Assembly (NCBI RefSeq): GCF_025949695.1
Contig: NZ_JAPDFL010000001.1
Location: 1,739,501-1,803,500 of the forward strand
Source of the DNA: Pararhodobacter zhoushanensis
Lineage (GTDB): Bacteria; Pseudomonadota; Alphaproteobacteria; Rhodobacterales; Rhodobacteraceae
Direction of reading: 5' to 3'
DNA length: 64,000 nt
The translations under genes were made by a program, and so were the position numbers. Below, piece after piece: positions 25,589 through 34,091 of the stretch (within the stretch, counting starts at the first letter, position 1; each line of letters begins with the position of its first letter). Under the pieces are notes generated by a model. The model was not told the origin of the DNA and made no database searches. It saw only the letters and a program-made list of their open reading frames with translations.

Positions 25589-26401
25589 TTAGCCCAGAAA
25601 GGCGTCACACAGCGGGCTTTGCGGATCTTTGAGCGCCTCGATCACCGAAAAATGGTGATGCACGCTGTCCACGACACAGCGCGTTTGCGCGTCCAGCCCG
25701 TCCCACATCATCGCCATCAGCTGCGCCTGCCGGATGAATTCGGGTAGCTCGCCGCCGCCGACCCACGCGGTCAGCCGCGCGCCGGGCAGGGGGCGGTGAA
25801 GCGCCGGGCTTTCCGCCGTCGCCTCGGCCATGTCCAGATGCAGCGTCTCGTTCATGCCGGTGTGCAGCAGCGGGCGCAGGTCGTGCAACCCGCTGATCGA
25901 CAGGGCGTGCTCAATCCGAGCCAAGACAGCAGCGGGCAGGGCGGTGTCCTGACACAGCATCCGCGCCACCAGATGCCCGCCCGCTGAATGCCCCGACAGC
26001 CGGATCGGCCCGGCAACCCTCTCGGCCGCGACGGTGAGCGCGCGGGCGATCTGCTGCGTGATCTGGCTGATCCGCGCGTTCGGCGTCAGGGTGTAGCTGG
26101 GCAGCGCCACCGCCCAGCCCCGCGCCCGCGCGCCTTCGGCGAATTGCGACCAATGCGCCTTTTCCAGCCGCATCCAGTAGCCGCCATGCACGAACACCGC
26201 CAGACCCTTGGGCGTGCCCTTGGGCCAGACGATGTCCAGCTTTTCACGCGGTGCATCGCCGTAGGCGATGTCCTGCTCGACGCGCACGCCGCTGGCCCGG
26301 TACACCGCGCCCTCTGCGGCCCAATGGGCGGGCAGCTGTGCTGATCCCGCCACATGGGCCATGTTGTCAAAGGCGCGGTTCCAATCCCGTCCTGCGGTCA
26401 T
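25589..26401 (-). CDS. Alpha/beta hydrolase (arylformamidase/esterase-like)
   Basis: Serine hydrolase of 270 residues. The oxyanion-hole motif is VFVHGGYWMRLEK, and the nucleophile elbow is LSGHSAGGHLVARM. The conserved HGGYW is shared with kynurenine formamidases and carboxylesterases of the HSL-like group. A late histidine follows in DSVHHHFSVIE, suitable as the catalytic base. It is the last gene of the cupin-FMO-cupin-hydrolase operon and overlaps the cupin stop (ATGA). A likely job is hydrolysis of an ester or amide formed by the upstream monooxygenase; the substrate is not known. A GC hairpin at 25542-25570 follows. Confidence 0.85.
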   Translation of the reverse strand: MTAGRDWNRAFDNMAHVAGSAQLPAHWAAEGAVYRASGVRVEQDIAYGDAPREKLDIVWPKGTPKGLAVFVHGGYWMRLEKAHWSQFAEGARARGWAVALPSYTLTPNARISQITQQIARALTVAAERVAGPIRLSGHSAGGHLVARMLCQDTALPAAVLARIEHALSISGLHDLRPLLHTGMNETLHLDMAEATAESPALHRPLPGARLTAWVGGGELPEFIRQAQLMAMMWDGLDAQTRCVVDSVHHHFSVIEALKDPQSPLCDAFLG

Positions 26402-26844
26402 TCATTCGCCTCGGGCGGCAGGAACTCCACATCATGCTCGGCCGAGACCCGCACCACCGCGTCGGTGTCGGTCATGCCGTTCAGCTCCATGAACAGCTCT
26501 TGCAGCTTGCCAGCCGGTGAGACCCAGAACAGCGCGCGCACCGGCTTGTCGGATTTGTTGAAATACCCGTGCGGGATGCCGCGCGGCATGCGCACCAGAT
26601 CGCCCGCTTTGGCCTTGGTCCATTGGCCGTCCAGCTTCAGATCCAGCTCGCCCTCTTGCACCAGAATGAATTCGTCCTGCGTGGGGTGGATATGAACGGG
26701 GACGAACTGGCCGGGGGCCGAGTTCGCCTCGAACGCAAAGCTCGAGTCGCAATGCGATTTCAGGTAGTAGGTTTGCCCGAGGATATCGAGCTTGGTGCCC
26801 GTCCCGTTCGGCGTAACGCCTTTGTCCAGCGCTTTGGTCATCAT
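26398..26844 (-). CDS. Cupin-domain protein A
   Basis: Single-domain cupin of 148 residues. The first cupin motif appears as PVHIHPTQDEFILVQEGELDL (histidines and glutamate as metal ligands) and the second as RMPRGIPHGYFNKSD. The metal site is therefore likely intact. Such small cupins can be dioxygenases, isomerases or ligand-binding accessory proteins. It is related to the cupin at 28.4-28.8 kb, which brackets the FMO gene on the other side. Start codon at 26844, stop overlapping the hydrolase start. Confidence 0.88.
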   Translation of the reverse strand: MMTKALDKGVTPNGTGTKLDILGQTYYLKSHCDSSFAFEANSAPGQFVPVHIHPTQDEFILVQEGELDLKLDGQWTKAKAGDLVRMPRGIPHGYFNKSDKPVRALFWVSPAGKLQELFMELNGMTDTDAVVRVSAEHDVEFLPPEANE

Positions 26845-26863
26845 CGTGTCTCCCTGTCAGGTC

Positions 26864-28351
26864 TCAGCCTGCGTGATACTGCGGCGTGGTCGCCAGAAAG
26901 CGGCCATAGGCGGCAGCATCCGGTGGCGAGAAGGTTTCGGCAAGCGGGTTGCTGCGTTTCCACTGGCGCGCGCCCATGTCCTGCAGCAGCTCGTCGAAAT
27001 GGTGAAAGTGGAACGGGGCCGAGCACAGCCCGCCATAGATCTGCGCGGCGGGACGCTCATTGCGCTTCCAGTGCAGCATCTGGTCGATGTTCTGCACCAT
27101 CTGCGTGTCCGAGGGCTGGTTGGCCAGCTGCCCGTCAGCATAACGCACCAGCCAGTTGGCGACCATCTCGGCCGACAGCACCGTGCAGAAGCTGGAGTTG
27201 AAACCGACAAAGCCCATGTCGGGCAGGTCAGGATTCACCGCCAGCCGGTAGACGCGATACTGGCCGTCACCCTCGATCAGCTTGTCGCGGTAGGCTTGCG
27301 GCAGATAGGGGATGCCCAGCTTCCAGCCGACGGCCAGCACCGACACATCACAGTCAATCACCTCGCCCGTGGTCAGCGTCAGTTTCTTGCCGTCGTAGTG
27401 GTCATAGGTGCCGATCACCGGCTTGATCGTGCCCGCATTCAGCGCCTCGAACAGCCCCGGCGTGACGATGGGGACCGAGCAGGACACGTCCTTTTCAATG
27501 GGAATCGTCGGCACCATGTTGTGCTTTTTCAGCCCCAGTTGCAGCTTGAGCAGCGTTTCCAGCCCGCGAAAATTGGCCCAGACCAAGGGCTTGGTGATCG
27601 CCTCGACCAGCTTCTTGACCGGCCCGCGGCCCCAGCCGTTGAACTGCATCTCCTGCGCGCGCATGTAGAGCAGGTTCTTGAAGTTGATGCCGCCGACGTA
27701 ATACGGGATGCGCCAGACGTTCTCGCGGTAGACCAGCGTCACCTGTTTTGCGCCGTTCTTCACCGCGTTGACCGCGATGTCGGTGGCCGATTTCGACCCG
27801 CCCAGCACGACGACGCTCGCGCCCGCGCAGATCGACGGATCGGTATAGTCGGACGAGTGCATGACCTTGCCGCCCGCCTTAACGAAGCTGTCCTGTCCCG
27901 GGTGGCTGATGATGTTCTTTTCCGAAAACTGCCCGGTGCAGATCGCCACGAAATCAACGTCCTGCGTCCATTCCTGCCCGCCCGCGTCCAGCGTCAGGGT
28001 CCAGCCGGGCTTGCCATCGGCGCGCCGGTCCATGGATGTCACCGCCGTGTTCAGCCGGAACAGCCGCGCCAGCCTGTGCTTGGCGGCATAGGCATGCAGA
28101 TAGGCGTGGACCTGCGGGCCTTTGGGCCATTCGGGATACTCGGCAGGCATCGGCAGATCGGTGTAGCAATAGAGCTCCTTGGGCGATTGCGTCTGCACGT
28201 CAGGGTACGAGCGTGACAGTTCCCATACCCCGCCGAAATCCGCGCTGCGCTCATAGCCCAGCACGCGGTGGCCCTTTTCGTCAAAGGCCTTGGCAGCAGC
28301 CAGCCCGCTGATGCCGCCGCCGATGACGGCCACGATTTTGCGTTCAACCAT
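26864..28351 (-). CDS. Flavin-containing monooxygenase
   Basis: FAD- and NADPH-dependent monooxygenase of 495 residues. FAD is bound by GGGISGLAAAKAFDEKG at the N-terminus and NADPH by VLGGSKSATDIAVN in the middle. The FMO fingerprint region reads AGGKVMHSSDY: the G-x-x-x-H-x-x-x-Y part is kept, but the leading phenylalanine of FxGxxxHxxxY/F is absent. The aromatic residue at the end favours FMO-type heteroatom oxidation over a classical Baeyer-Villiger enzyme. It is flanked by two paralogous cupins in one operon divergent from an AraC gene. Confidence 0.9.
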   Translation of the reverse strand: MVERKIVAVIGGGISGLAAAKAFDEKGHRVLGYERSADFGGVWELSRSYPDVQTQSPKELYCYTDLPMPAEYPEWPKGPQVHAYLHAYAAKHRLARLFRLNTAVTSMDRRADGKPGWTLTLDAGGQEWTQDVDFVAICTGQFSEKNIISHPGQDSFVKAGGKVMHSSDYTDPSICAGASVVVLGGSKSATDIAVNAVKNGAKQVTLVYRENVWRIPYYVGGINFKNLLYMRAQEMQFNGWGRGPVKKLVEAITKPLVWANFRGLETLLKLQLGLKKHNMVPTIPIEKDVSCSVPIVTPGLFEALNAGTIKPVIGTYDHYDGKKLTLTTGEVIDCDVSVLAVGWKLGIPYLPQAYRDKLIEGDGQYRVYRLAVNPDLPDMGFVGFNSSFCTVLSAEMVANWLVRYADGQLANQPSDTQMVQNIDQMLHWKRNERPAAQIYGGLCSAPFHFHHFDELLQDMGARQWKRSNPLAETFSPPDAAAYGRFLATTPQYHAG

Positions 28352-28365
28352 GGTGATGCGCCCCC

Positions 28366-28806
28366 TCAGCCCGCGTCCGGGGGCGGCAGGAAGTCCACCT
28401 CATAAAGCGCAGACAGCCGCACCAGTTCAGCCGGATCGGTCACGCCGTCAAGCTTGCCGAACAGATCGAAGAGCTTGCGCGCCGGGGCCACGCCAAAGAC
28501 GCAGGTGGCCTCGGCGCCTGAGCGGTTGAAGATGCCATGCGCGATACCCATCGGCATCCTGATCGTGTCGCCGGGGCCTGCCTTGTGCACGTCGCCGCCG
28601 AATTCGACCTCAAGGTTGCCGGTCAGCATATAGATCCACTCGTCCTGCGTCGGGTGGATATGGGGCGGCACGAAGGTGCCGTCCGGCACCTGCGCGTGCC
28701 AGATGAACACGTTGGGGCTGTGCAGTTTGGGGGTGTAGGTATGGCCGACGACGTTCCAGCTTTTACCGCCGATTGCGTCGCTTTGTGGCGTGACTCCAAG
28801 TTCCAT
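28366..28806 (-). CDS. Cupin-domain protein B
   Basis: Cupin of 146 residues, first gene of the FMO operon. Metal-binding motifs are VPPHIHPTQDEWIYMLTGNLEV and RMPMGIAHGIFNRSG. The shared HIHPTQDE core shows that it and the cupin at 26.4-26.8 kb arose by duplication. The start MELGVTPQ is used because a purine-rich stretch precedes it, and the in-frame extension upstream runs through the promoter gap shared with the AraC gene. Its function is not assigned; two cupins around one monooxygenase suggests either a two-component ring-opening step or sensing of the product. Confidence 0.87.
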   Translation of the reverse strand: MELGVTPQSDAIGGKSWNVVGHTYTPKLHSPNVFIWHAQVPDGTFVPPHIHPTQDEWIYMLTGNLEVEFGGDVHKAGPGDTIRMPMGIAHGIFNRSGAEATCVFGVAPARKLFDLFGKLDGVTDPAELVRLSALYEVDFLPPPDAG

Positions 28807-28932
28807 CTTTTTCCGTCTCCCTGTTTTTATTGGCTCTGGAGAGGATGGCAGAGCGCAGCCGCGCAGAGTATCCAGATTGCGAGTCCAATATCTCAAGCTT
28901 GAAATGTGCGTTTTTCGGCGTAGCATGACGCG

Positions 28933-29901
28933 ATGCACAGCCCCGAGCTTCTTGCCGCTTACCCTGTCCTGCGGACCCGCGATCTGGACGCGGCGCGGGC
29001 GGCTGTGTCACAGCGTTACTGCGATCACCGGCTGACCCTGCCGCAGGGCCGCGCGCTCGATGTGCGCCACAACCACGTGCGCGGCACGAACCTGTCGCTG
29101 AACCTGCTGGGTTATGGCGGCGACGTCGGGATTGATCCCGGGCAGTTGCGCGACTTCTATCTGTTGCAGCTGCCGCTGGCCGGGGCGGCGCGCATTCAGC
29201 ACCGCGGGTATGAGGTCGACGCCAGTCCCGCGCGCGGGACGATCATCAGCCCTGACCGGCCGACGCGGATGGAATGGCGGGGCGATTGCGTCAAGCTGAT
29301 GGTGCAGATCGACCGCGCGTTCCTCAACCGCGTGGCCGAGGACGATCTGGGCATCCCGCTGCCCGGTCCGATCCGCTTTGACCCGGCGGTGGACCTGACG
29401 CGCGAGGCGGGGCGCACGCTGAAAACCCTGACGCTGGCCATGGCCCGCGCGATTGATGCGGGCACGCTGTCGGTCGAGCGGCAAAGCCTGCGCCAGATGA
29501 GCGTCGAACACGAGATCGCGCGCATGTTGCTGGAACTGCAGCCCAGCAACATCAGCCATCTGATGGACCGCGCGGCAACCCGCGTCGCCCCGCGCCAGTT
29601 GCGCCGGGCGATTGCGTTCATCCACGAGGCTTATGCAGAAGAGCTGCGGCTTGAGGACATCGCCGCCGCCGCCGACGCCCATCCGCGCACCCTGCAGATC
29701 GCCTTCAAAGCGGCGCTGGGCATGACGCCGATGTCCTATCTGCGCAAGGTGCGGCTGGACATGGCGCGCTACCGGCTGTCGGCGCGGGTGGTGACCGAGA
29801 GCGTGACAGACGTCGCCTTTGGCTGCGGCTACACGCATCTGGGTCGGTTTGCGCGCGATTACCGCGCGCAATTCGGGCATTCGCCCAGTGTGAGGGGCTG
29901 A
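28933..29901 (+). CDS. AraC-family transcriptional regulator
   Basis: Regulator of 322 residues. The N-terminal half is an AraC-binding-like domain (LRDFYLLQLPLAGAARIQHRG, TIISPDRPTRMEWRG) of the type seen in aromatic-degradation activators. The C-terminal double helix-turn-helix covers about residues 225-320, with EDIAAAADAHPRTLQIAFK and ESVTDVAFGCGYTHLGRFARDYRAQFG. It is divergent from the cupin-FMO-cupin-hydrolase operon across a 126-bp gap and is its probable activator. Its stop faces the stop of the MBL-fold gene. Confidence 0.93.
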   Translation: MHSPELLAAYPVLRTRDLDAARAAVSQRYCDHRLTLPQGRALDVRHNHVRGTNLSLNLLGYGGDVGIDPGQLRDFYLLQLPLAGAARIQHRGYEVDASPARGTIISPDRPTRMEWRGDCVKLMVQIDRAFLNRVAEDDLGIPLPGPIRFDPAVDLTREAGRTLKTLTLAMARAIDAGTLSVERQSLRQMSVEHEIARMLLELQPSNISHLMDRAATRVAPRQLRRAIAFIHEAYAEELRLEDIAAAADAHPRTLQIAFKAALGMTPMSYLRKVRLDMARYRLSARVVTESVTDVAFGCGYTHLGRFARDYRAQFGHSPSVRG

Positions 29902-29902
29902 C

Positions 29903-30852
29903 TCAGCCCTGCAGTTCTTTCCACATCTGCTGATCGCGCTCGGCGGTCCAGATGCGGGGGTGTCGATGCCGCGGGCTTCGTCATAGGCGCGGCCGACGTT
30001 GAAGGGCAGGCAGTGCTCGTAGATCGCGTAGTCCTTGAACTTGGGGTCGCACTCGGCGCGCACCGCGTCCCAGGCCTCTTTCAGCGAGCCGCCGCGCGCC
30101 GCGACGCGCTGCACCGGGCGGTAGGTGCTCTCGACGAAATCGCGGGTGTTGGCCAGCGCACTGGCGACCATCTCACGGCCCACCAGCGCATCGCCCCGGC
30201 CCGGCGCGATGGCGACCGGATCATAGGCGGCGATGGCGTCCAGCGTGGCGCCCCAATCGGCGAAATGCCCGTCGCCGCAATAGCAGGCCGAGTGGTATTC
30301 GACGATATCGCCGGTGAACATCACGCCCGCATCGGGCACCCAGACCACGGCATCGCCGGCGGTATGGGCGCGGCCGGGGGTCAGGATCTCGACCTTGCGG
30401 TTGCCGAGGTACACGGTCATGCGGTCGTTGAAGGTGGTGGTGGGCCAGGTCAGGCCGGGGATTTCCTCATGCCCCTGAAACAGGCGCGGGAAGCGGCCGA
30501 ATTCGCTGTCCCAGTCTTCCTGCCCGCGCTCGACCACCATGGCGCGGGCGGTGTCGGACATGATGATCTCGGGCGCGCCGTAGGCTGAGGCGCCGAGCAC
30601 GCGGACGGCGTGGTAATGGGTCAGCACGAGATGGCTGATCGGCTTGTCGGTGACCGAGCGGATGCACTCCACCACCTTGCGTGCGAGGCGGGGCGTGGCC
30701 TGCGCTTCGATCACCATCACCGACTCGTCGCCGATGATGACACCTGAGTTGGGATCGCCCTCGGCGGTGAAGGCATAGAGGCCCTCACCCACTTGCGTGA
30801 AGGAAATCGCTTTTTCCGCCATGTCGCCGGCAGAGGCAAAGGCTTTGGACAT
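29903..30852 (-). CDS. Metallo-beta-lactamase-fold protein with altered metal motif; one-base frameshift near the C-terminus
   Basis: MBL-fold hydrolase-like protein, about 316 residues after correction, last gene of the dctPQM operon. The usual HxHxDH is LTHYHAVRVLGAS, so the third, fourth and later ligand positions (D-H) are missing; GRAHTAGD and TGDIVEYHSACYCGD are kept, and the late PGHG is PGRG. This pattern recurs in a conserved subfamily in my recollection, so it is probably not decay. The C-terminus reads out of frame after the five G at 29956-29960; one more base would restore DTPRIWTAERDQQMWKELQG and a stop at 29903. Confidence 0.82.
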
Positions 30853-30878
30853 AGGTCAAGTCTCCGGTCTTGAAGGGG

Positions 30879-32210
30879 TCAGCGCAACGCGATGGGAAGC
30901 CAGAGCGCGATGGCAGGGTAGAAGATCACCAGCAACAGCGCGGTGATCTGGATGATCACGAAAGGAATAACGCCACGATAGATCGTCGAGATCGGCAGAT
31001 CGGGCGCGACGCCGCGCAGGTAGAACAGCGCATAGCCGAAGGGCGGCGTCAAAAAGCTGGTTTGCAGGTTCACGGCCAGCGCAATGGCGAACCAGATCAT
31101 CACCTGATCACCCGGCAGCCCGAAATCAAGCTGCGCGACGATCGGGGCGACGATGGGCACCACGACGGCGGTGATTTCCACCCAGTCGAGGAAAAAGCCC
31201 AGAATGAACACCAAAAGCATGATCATGAAGAGGACGGCGTGCGGGCTGGTCTCGTGGATGTTGAACAGATCGAGGATCATCGCATCCCCGCCCAACCGCC
31301 GGAACACGACCGAAAAGATCGACGCGCCGATCATCACGAAGACGATCATCGCCGTGGTCTTGGTCGTTTCATAGAGCGCGCCGCCCAGTGTCGGCAGCTT
31401 CAGATTGCCCGACAGCAGCGCAAGGATCAGCGCGCCCGCCGCGCCGATGGCGGCGGATTCGGTCGGGGTGGCGACACCGGCGATGATCGTGCCCAGAACG
31501 GACAGGATCAGCACAAGCGGGGCCACCAGATCGCGCGTCAGGGCCCAGACCGTCTGGCCAAGGCTGGTCTTCTCAACCTTCTCGGGCGCAGGCACGCGGT
31601 GCGGGGCAAAGATCGCCACGCCGCCGATATAGAGGAAATACAGCCCCGACAGCACCAGACCCGGCACGATGGCGGCCATGAACAGATCGCCCACAGACAC
31701 GCGCAACTGGTCGCCGAGGATGATCAGCATGATCGACGGCGGCAGCAGGATACCCAGCGTGCCGGACGAGGCAATGAGCCCGCTGGCCAGCTTCATGTCG
31801 TATTTCGCCTCGCGCATGGCGGGCAGGGACATCATCCCCATCATCACCACCGAAGCGCCGATGATCCCGGTCGAAGCGGCCATGATCACGCCGATGATCA
31901 TCACCGAAAACGCATAGCCACCCGGCGTCGAGCGAAACAGCGAGGCAAGCGAGCGCATCAGGCGCTCGGCGATGCCCGAGCGTTCCAGCATCAATCCCAT
32001 GAACACAAAGAGCGGGATCGCCACCAAGAGCCAGTTGGTCAGCGTGCCCGAATAGATCCGCTGCACGCCCATCGACAGGAACAGGATCGGAATGCCGTTC
32101 AGGAACGAGAAGATGATGCCGATGCCTGCCAGCACAAAGGCCACCGGATAGCCGGTGAAAATTCCGGCGATCAGGCCGATGAGCATGAAGGCGGGCCAGA
32201 TATGTTCCAT
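30879..32210 (-). CDS. dctM: TRAP transporter large permease (DctM), second system
   Basis: Transport subunit of 443 residues with about twelve helices. Recognisable are VAIPLFVFMGLMLERSGIAERL, the ASSGTLGILLPPSIMLIILGD block and SFLTPPFGYALFYLRGVAPD near the C-terminus. The last is typical of the mannitol/chloroaromatic-type TRAP group. The start MEHIWPAFM overlaps the dctQ stop by one base (TAATG). A long in-frame extension into dctQ is a shadow. The MBL-fold gene follows 26 bases downstream in the same transcript. Confidence 0.93.
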   Translation of the reverse strand: MEHIWPAFMLIGLIAGIFTGYPVAFVLAGIGIIFSFLNGIPILFLSMGVQRIYSGTLTNWLLVAIPLFVFMGLMLERSGIAERLMRSLASLFRSTPGGYAFSVMIIGVIMAASTGIIGASVVMMGMMSLPAMREAKYDMKLASGLIASSGTLGILLPPSIMLIILGDQLRVSVGDLFMAAIVPGLVLSGLYFLYIGGVAIFAPHRVPAPEKVEKTSLGQTVWALTRDLVAPLVLILSVLGTIIAGVATPTESAAIGAAGALILALLSGNLKLPTLGGALYETTKTTAMIVFVMIGASIFSVVFRRLGGDAMILDLFNIHETSPHAVLFMIMLLVFILGFFLDWVEITAVVVPIVAPIVAQLDFGLPGDQVMIWFAIALAVNLQTSFLTPPFGYALFYLRGVAPDLPISTIYRGVIPFVIIQITALLLVIFYPAIALWLPIALR

Positions 32211-32773
32211 TAGCGGATGTCCTCGGTCAGGTCGCCCTTGGCCAGCTGGATCGCTGTGCCGATGGCGCGGGTCAGCCCCAGCAGGGCGAGCATGCCAAAC
32301 GACAGCGGCACCACGGCCTTGATCAGCCAGCGGCTGTTGAGCCCGCCTTGGGTCGAAGCCTCGGCCGTGCGCCAGGCGACACCGGCAAAGTTCCAGCCAT
32401 ACCAGGCAATGATCACGCAGAAGGGCAGAAGGAAAAACAGATCGCCCAGCATGCGCACCCACAGCCGTTGGCGGGGCGACATCATCAGCGACAGGAAATC
32501 GACCGATACGTGACGGTCATCGCGCAGGGCCCAGACCCCGCCAAACAGCACCAGCAGCGCAAAAATGTACCATTGCACGTCAAACAGGCTGTTCACCGTC
32601 AGTCCGCGACCCAGCACCGGGATCGGATTGTCCCACGCCAACAGCGAGTTCTGACCCATCTTGGCCAACACCACCGATACCAGGATCGTCACGATCAGCG
32701 GCAGGGTCAGCCAGCTGACCCAGCGCGCGGGCCAGCACAGAACGGCCATCACATGTTTGAAGAATACCGGCAT
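32210..32773 (-). CDS. dctQ: TRAP transporter small permease (DctQ), second system
   Basis: Small membrane subunit of 187 residues with four helices. ALRDDRHVSVDFLSLMMSPRQRLW is the conserved R-D-x-H-V-x-V-D segment. The enlarged loop after the second helix (AWDNPIPVLGRGLTVNSLFD) is seen in the subgroup that pairs with mannitol/chloroaromatic-type DctM proteins. It is separated from dctP by a hairpin and coupled to dctM by a one-base overlap. Confidence 0.9.
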   Translation of the reverse strand: MPVFFKHVMAVLCWPARWVSWLTLPLIVTILVSVVLAKMGQNSLLAWDNPIPVLGRGLTVNSLFDVQWYIFALLVLFGGVWALRDDRHVSVDFLSLMMSPRQRLWVRMLGDLFFLLPFCVIIAWYGWNFAGVAWRTAEASTQGGLNSRWLIKAVVPLSFGMLALLGLTRAIGTAIQLAKGDLTEDIR

Positions 32774-32793
32774 TGCCTCGCCCCCTTTTGACG

Positions 32794-32823
32794 CCCACGG
32801 GCGGCACCTGGGCCGCCCGTGGG
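32794..32823 (-). terminator. Intercistronic hairpin between dctP and dctQ, second system
   Basis: Perfect 12-bp stem CCCACGGGCGGC / GCCGCCCGTGGG with a 6-base loop, immediately after the dctP stop. It mirrors the hairpin in the first TRAP operon and probably sets a higher dose of binding protein. Confidence 0.75.
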
Positions 32824-32851
32824 TCAGTGTCTTGCGATCAATACACGCCGA

Positions 32852-33892
32852 TCAGCGCGCGGGAAGAGCCTGCAGCGTGCTCCATTCGCCGACGCTGTCC
32901 ATGTAGGCGCGCAGCGAGGCCAGCGCCTCGGCGAAGATCGGGTCTTGCGCGGCCTGCTCGTCGAGCACTTCGTCCGACGCCTCGCGCAGGGCGACCAGCA
33001 CCTCTTCGGGGAAGCGGCGCACATCGGTGCCGGCTTCGCGGATCGTCGCGATGGCGGCGGCCTGGCTGTTGACCTGATCGCCAAGGTTGTAGGCGATGTT
33101 GGCCTGGCAGGCCTCGGTCATGATGTTCTGGGTGCGCTCGTCAAGGCCGTTCCAGACGTCCATGTTGATGATGACGCTGTCCCAGCTCGACGGCTGGTGC
33201 CAGCCCGGGAAGTAGTAGTATTGCGTCACGCGCTGAAAGCCGAAGCCCACATCAAGCTGCGGAGCCGAGAACTCAGCCGCGTCGATGCGCCCGGTTTCCA
33301 GCGACAGGAAGATCTCGCCAGCCGGAACCAGCTGGGTGTTGGCCCCCAGACGCGCCATGGCCATGCCGCCCAGGCCAGCGATGCGCATGTTCAGGCCCTG
33401 CAGGTCGGCGGGGGTGTTGATCTCGCGGTTGAACCAGCCGCCCGCTTCAGCACCGACCAGATGGCAGGGCAGAACCTTCACGTTGAACGGATCATAGGCG
33501 CGCTGGATGATCTCCAGACCGCCGCCCTGGAACATCCAGCCCAGCGCGATATCCGGGGTCGGGCCGAAGGGCATCGAGCCGATCAGGTTGGCGACCGGGA
33601 TCTGTTGCGCCCAGTAGCCGATCCAGTCGAAGCCCATTTGCAGAGCGCCCGAGCTGACCGCGCCGAACACTTCGAACGGCGGCACGAAATCGCCCGCGCC
33701 ATGCACGTTGATGGTCACGGCACCGTCGGTCATCTCATTGACGCGCGCGGCCCACAGTTGCGGGCTGGGGCCGATCGACGGCACGTTCAGGCCGAAGACG
33801 CTTTGCAGATCAAAGGTTTGCGCGTTGGCAACACCCGATGCCGCGGCAAGCGCGGCTGCTGCCAGAACTGGCAGCTTGGTAAATTTTGACAT
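32852..33892 (-). CDS. dctP: TRAP transporter solute-binding protein (DctP), second system
   Basis: Binding protein of 346 residues with a signal peptide ending at about residue 24 (VANAQ). INTPADLQGLNMRIAGLGGMA holds the conserved arginine of the ligand clamp, and SLETGRIDAAEFSAPQLDVGFGF followed by YYYFPGWHQPSS matches the mannitol/chloroaromatic-binding subgroup. It heads the dctP-Q-M-MBL operon. It is divergent from the SDR/flavoprotein operon across 190 bp containing an AT-rich repeat region. The compound is probably a carboxylate that feeds the adjacent oxidising enzymes. Confidence 0.92.
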   Translation of the reverse strand: MSKFTKLPVLAAAALAAASGVANAQTFDLQSVFGLNVPSIGPSPQLWAARVNEMTDGAVTINVHGAGDFVPPFEVFGAVSSGALQMGFDWIGYWAQQIPVANLIGSMPFGPTPDIALGWMFQGGGLEIIQRAYDPFNVKVLPCHLVGAEAGGWFNREINTPADLQGLNMRIAGLGGMAMARLGANTQLVPAGEIFLSLETGRIDAAEFSAPQLDVGFGFQRVTQYYYFPGWHQPSSWDSVIINMDVWNGLDERTQNIMTEACQANIAYNLGDQVNSQAAAIATIREAGTDVRRFPEEVLVALREASDEVLDEQAAQDPIFAEALASLRAYMDSVGEWSTLQALPAR

Positions 33893-33980
33893 GTCTGTCC
33901 TCCCACAGATTGCGGCCCGCGTGTCGGGCCCTTCCCTCCGGCGTCGCGACGGGTTGCGTCCGGCACTGTCTGGACGTTAG

Positions 33981-34014
33981 GTATAAACAAATCGGTTTGC
34001 AACAAACAAATTTT
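33981..34014. promoter_or_regulatory. AT-rich divergent control region between dctP and the SDR operon
   Basis: An island of low GC in an otherwise GC-rich gap carries GTATAAACAAATCGGTTTGC followed by AACAAACAAA. Half-sites resembling both ends of the MarR-type box at 12.7 and 15.4 kb (TATAAAC and TTGCAAC) are present but in a different order. It is a likely operator/promoter for the two divergent operons; the IclR protein encoded downstream is one candidate binder. Confidence 0.45.
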
Positions 34015-34091
34015 ATGCGAGACGCAGAGAAGAGGGTTCCGCACGATCTTGGGTCGTGTCGGGCCACGTTGGATGCAACGGGAGGATGAGT

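Noticed and set aside
29008-29902. Minus-strand extension of the MBL-fold frame through the AraC gene
   Set aside because: The extension arises from the one-base shift at 29956-29960 and runs antisense through a clear AraC gene. The corrected frame stops at 29903.
30870-32213. Plus-strand frame opposite the second dctM, rich in H, R, D and Q
   Set aside because: Typical antisense of a membrane-protein gene. The minus frame has clear DctM motifs.
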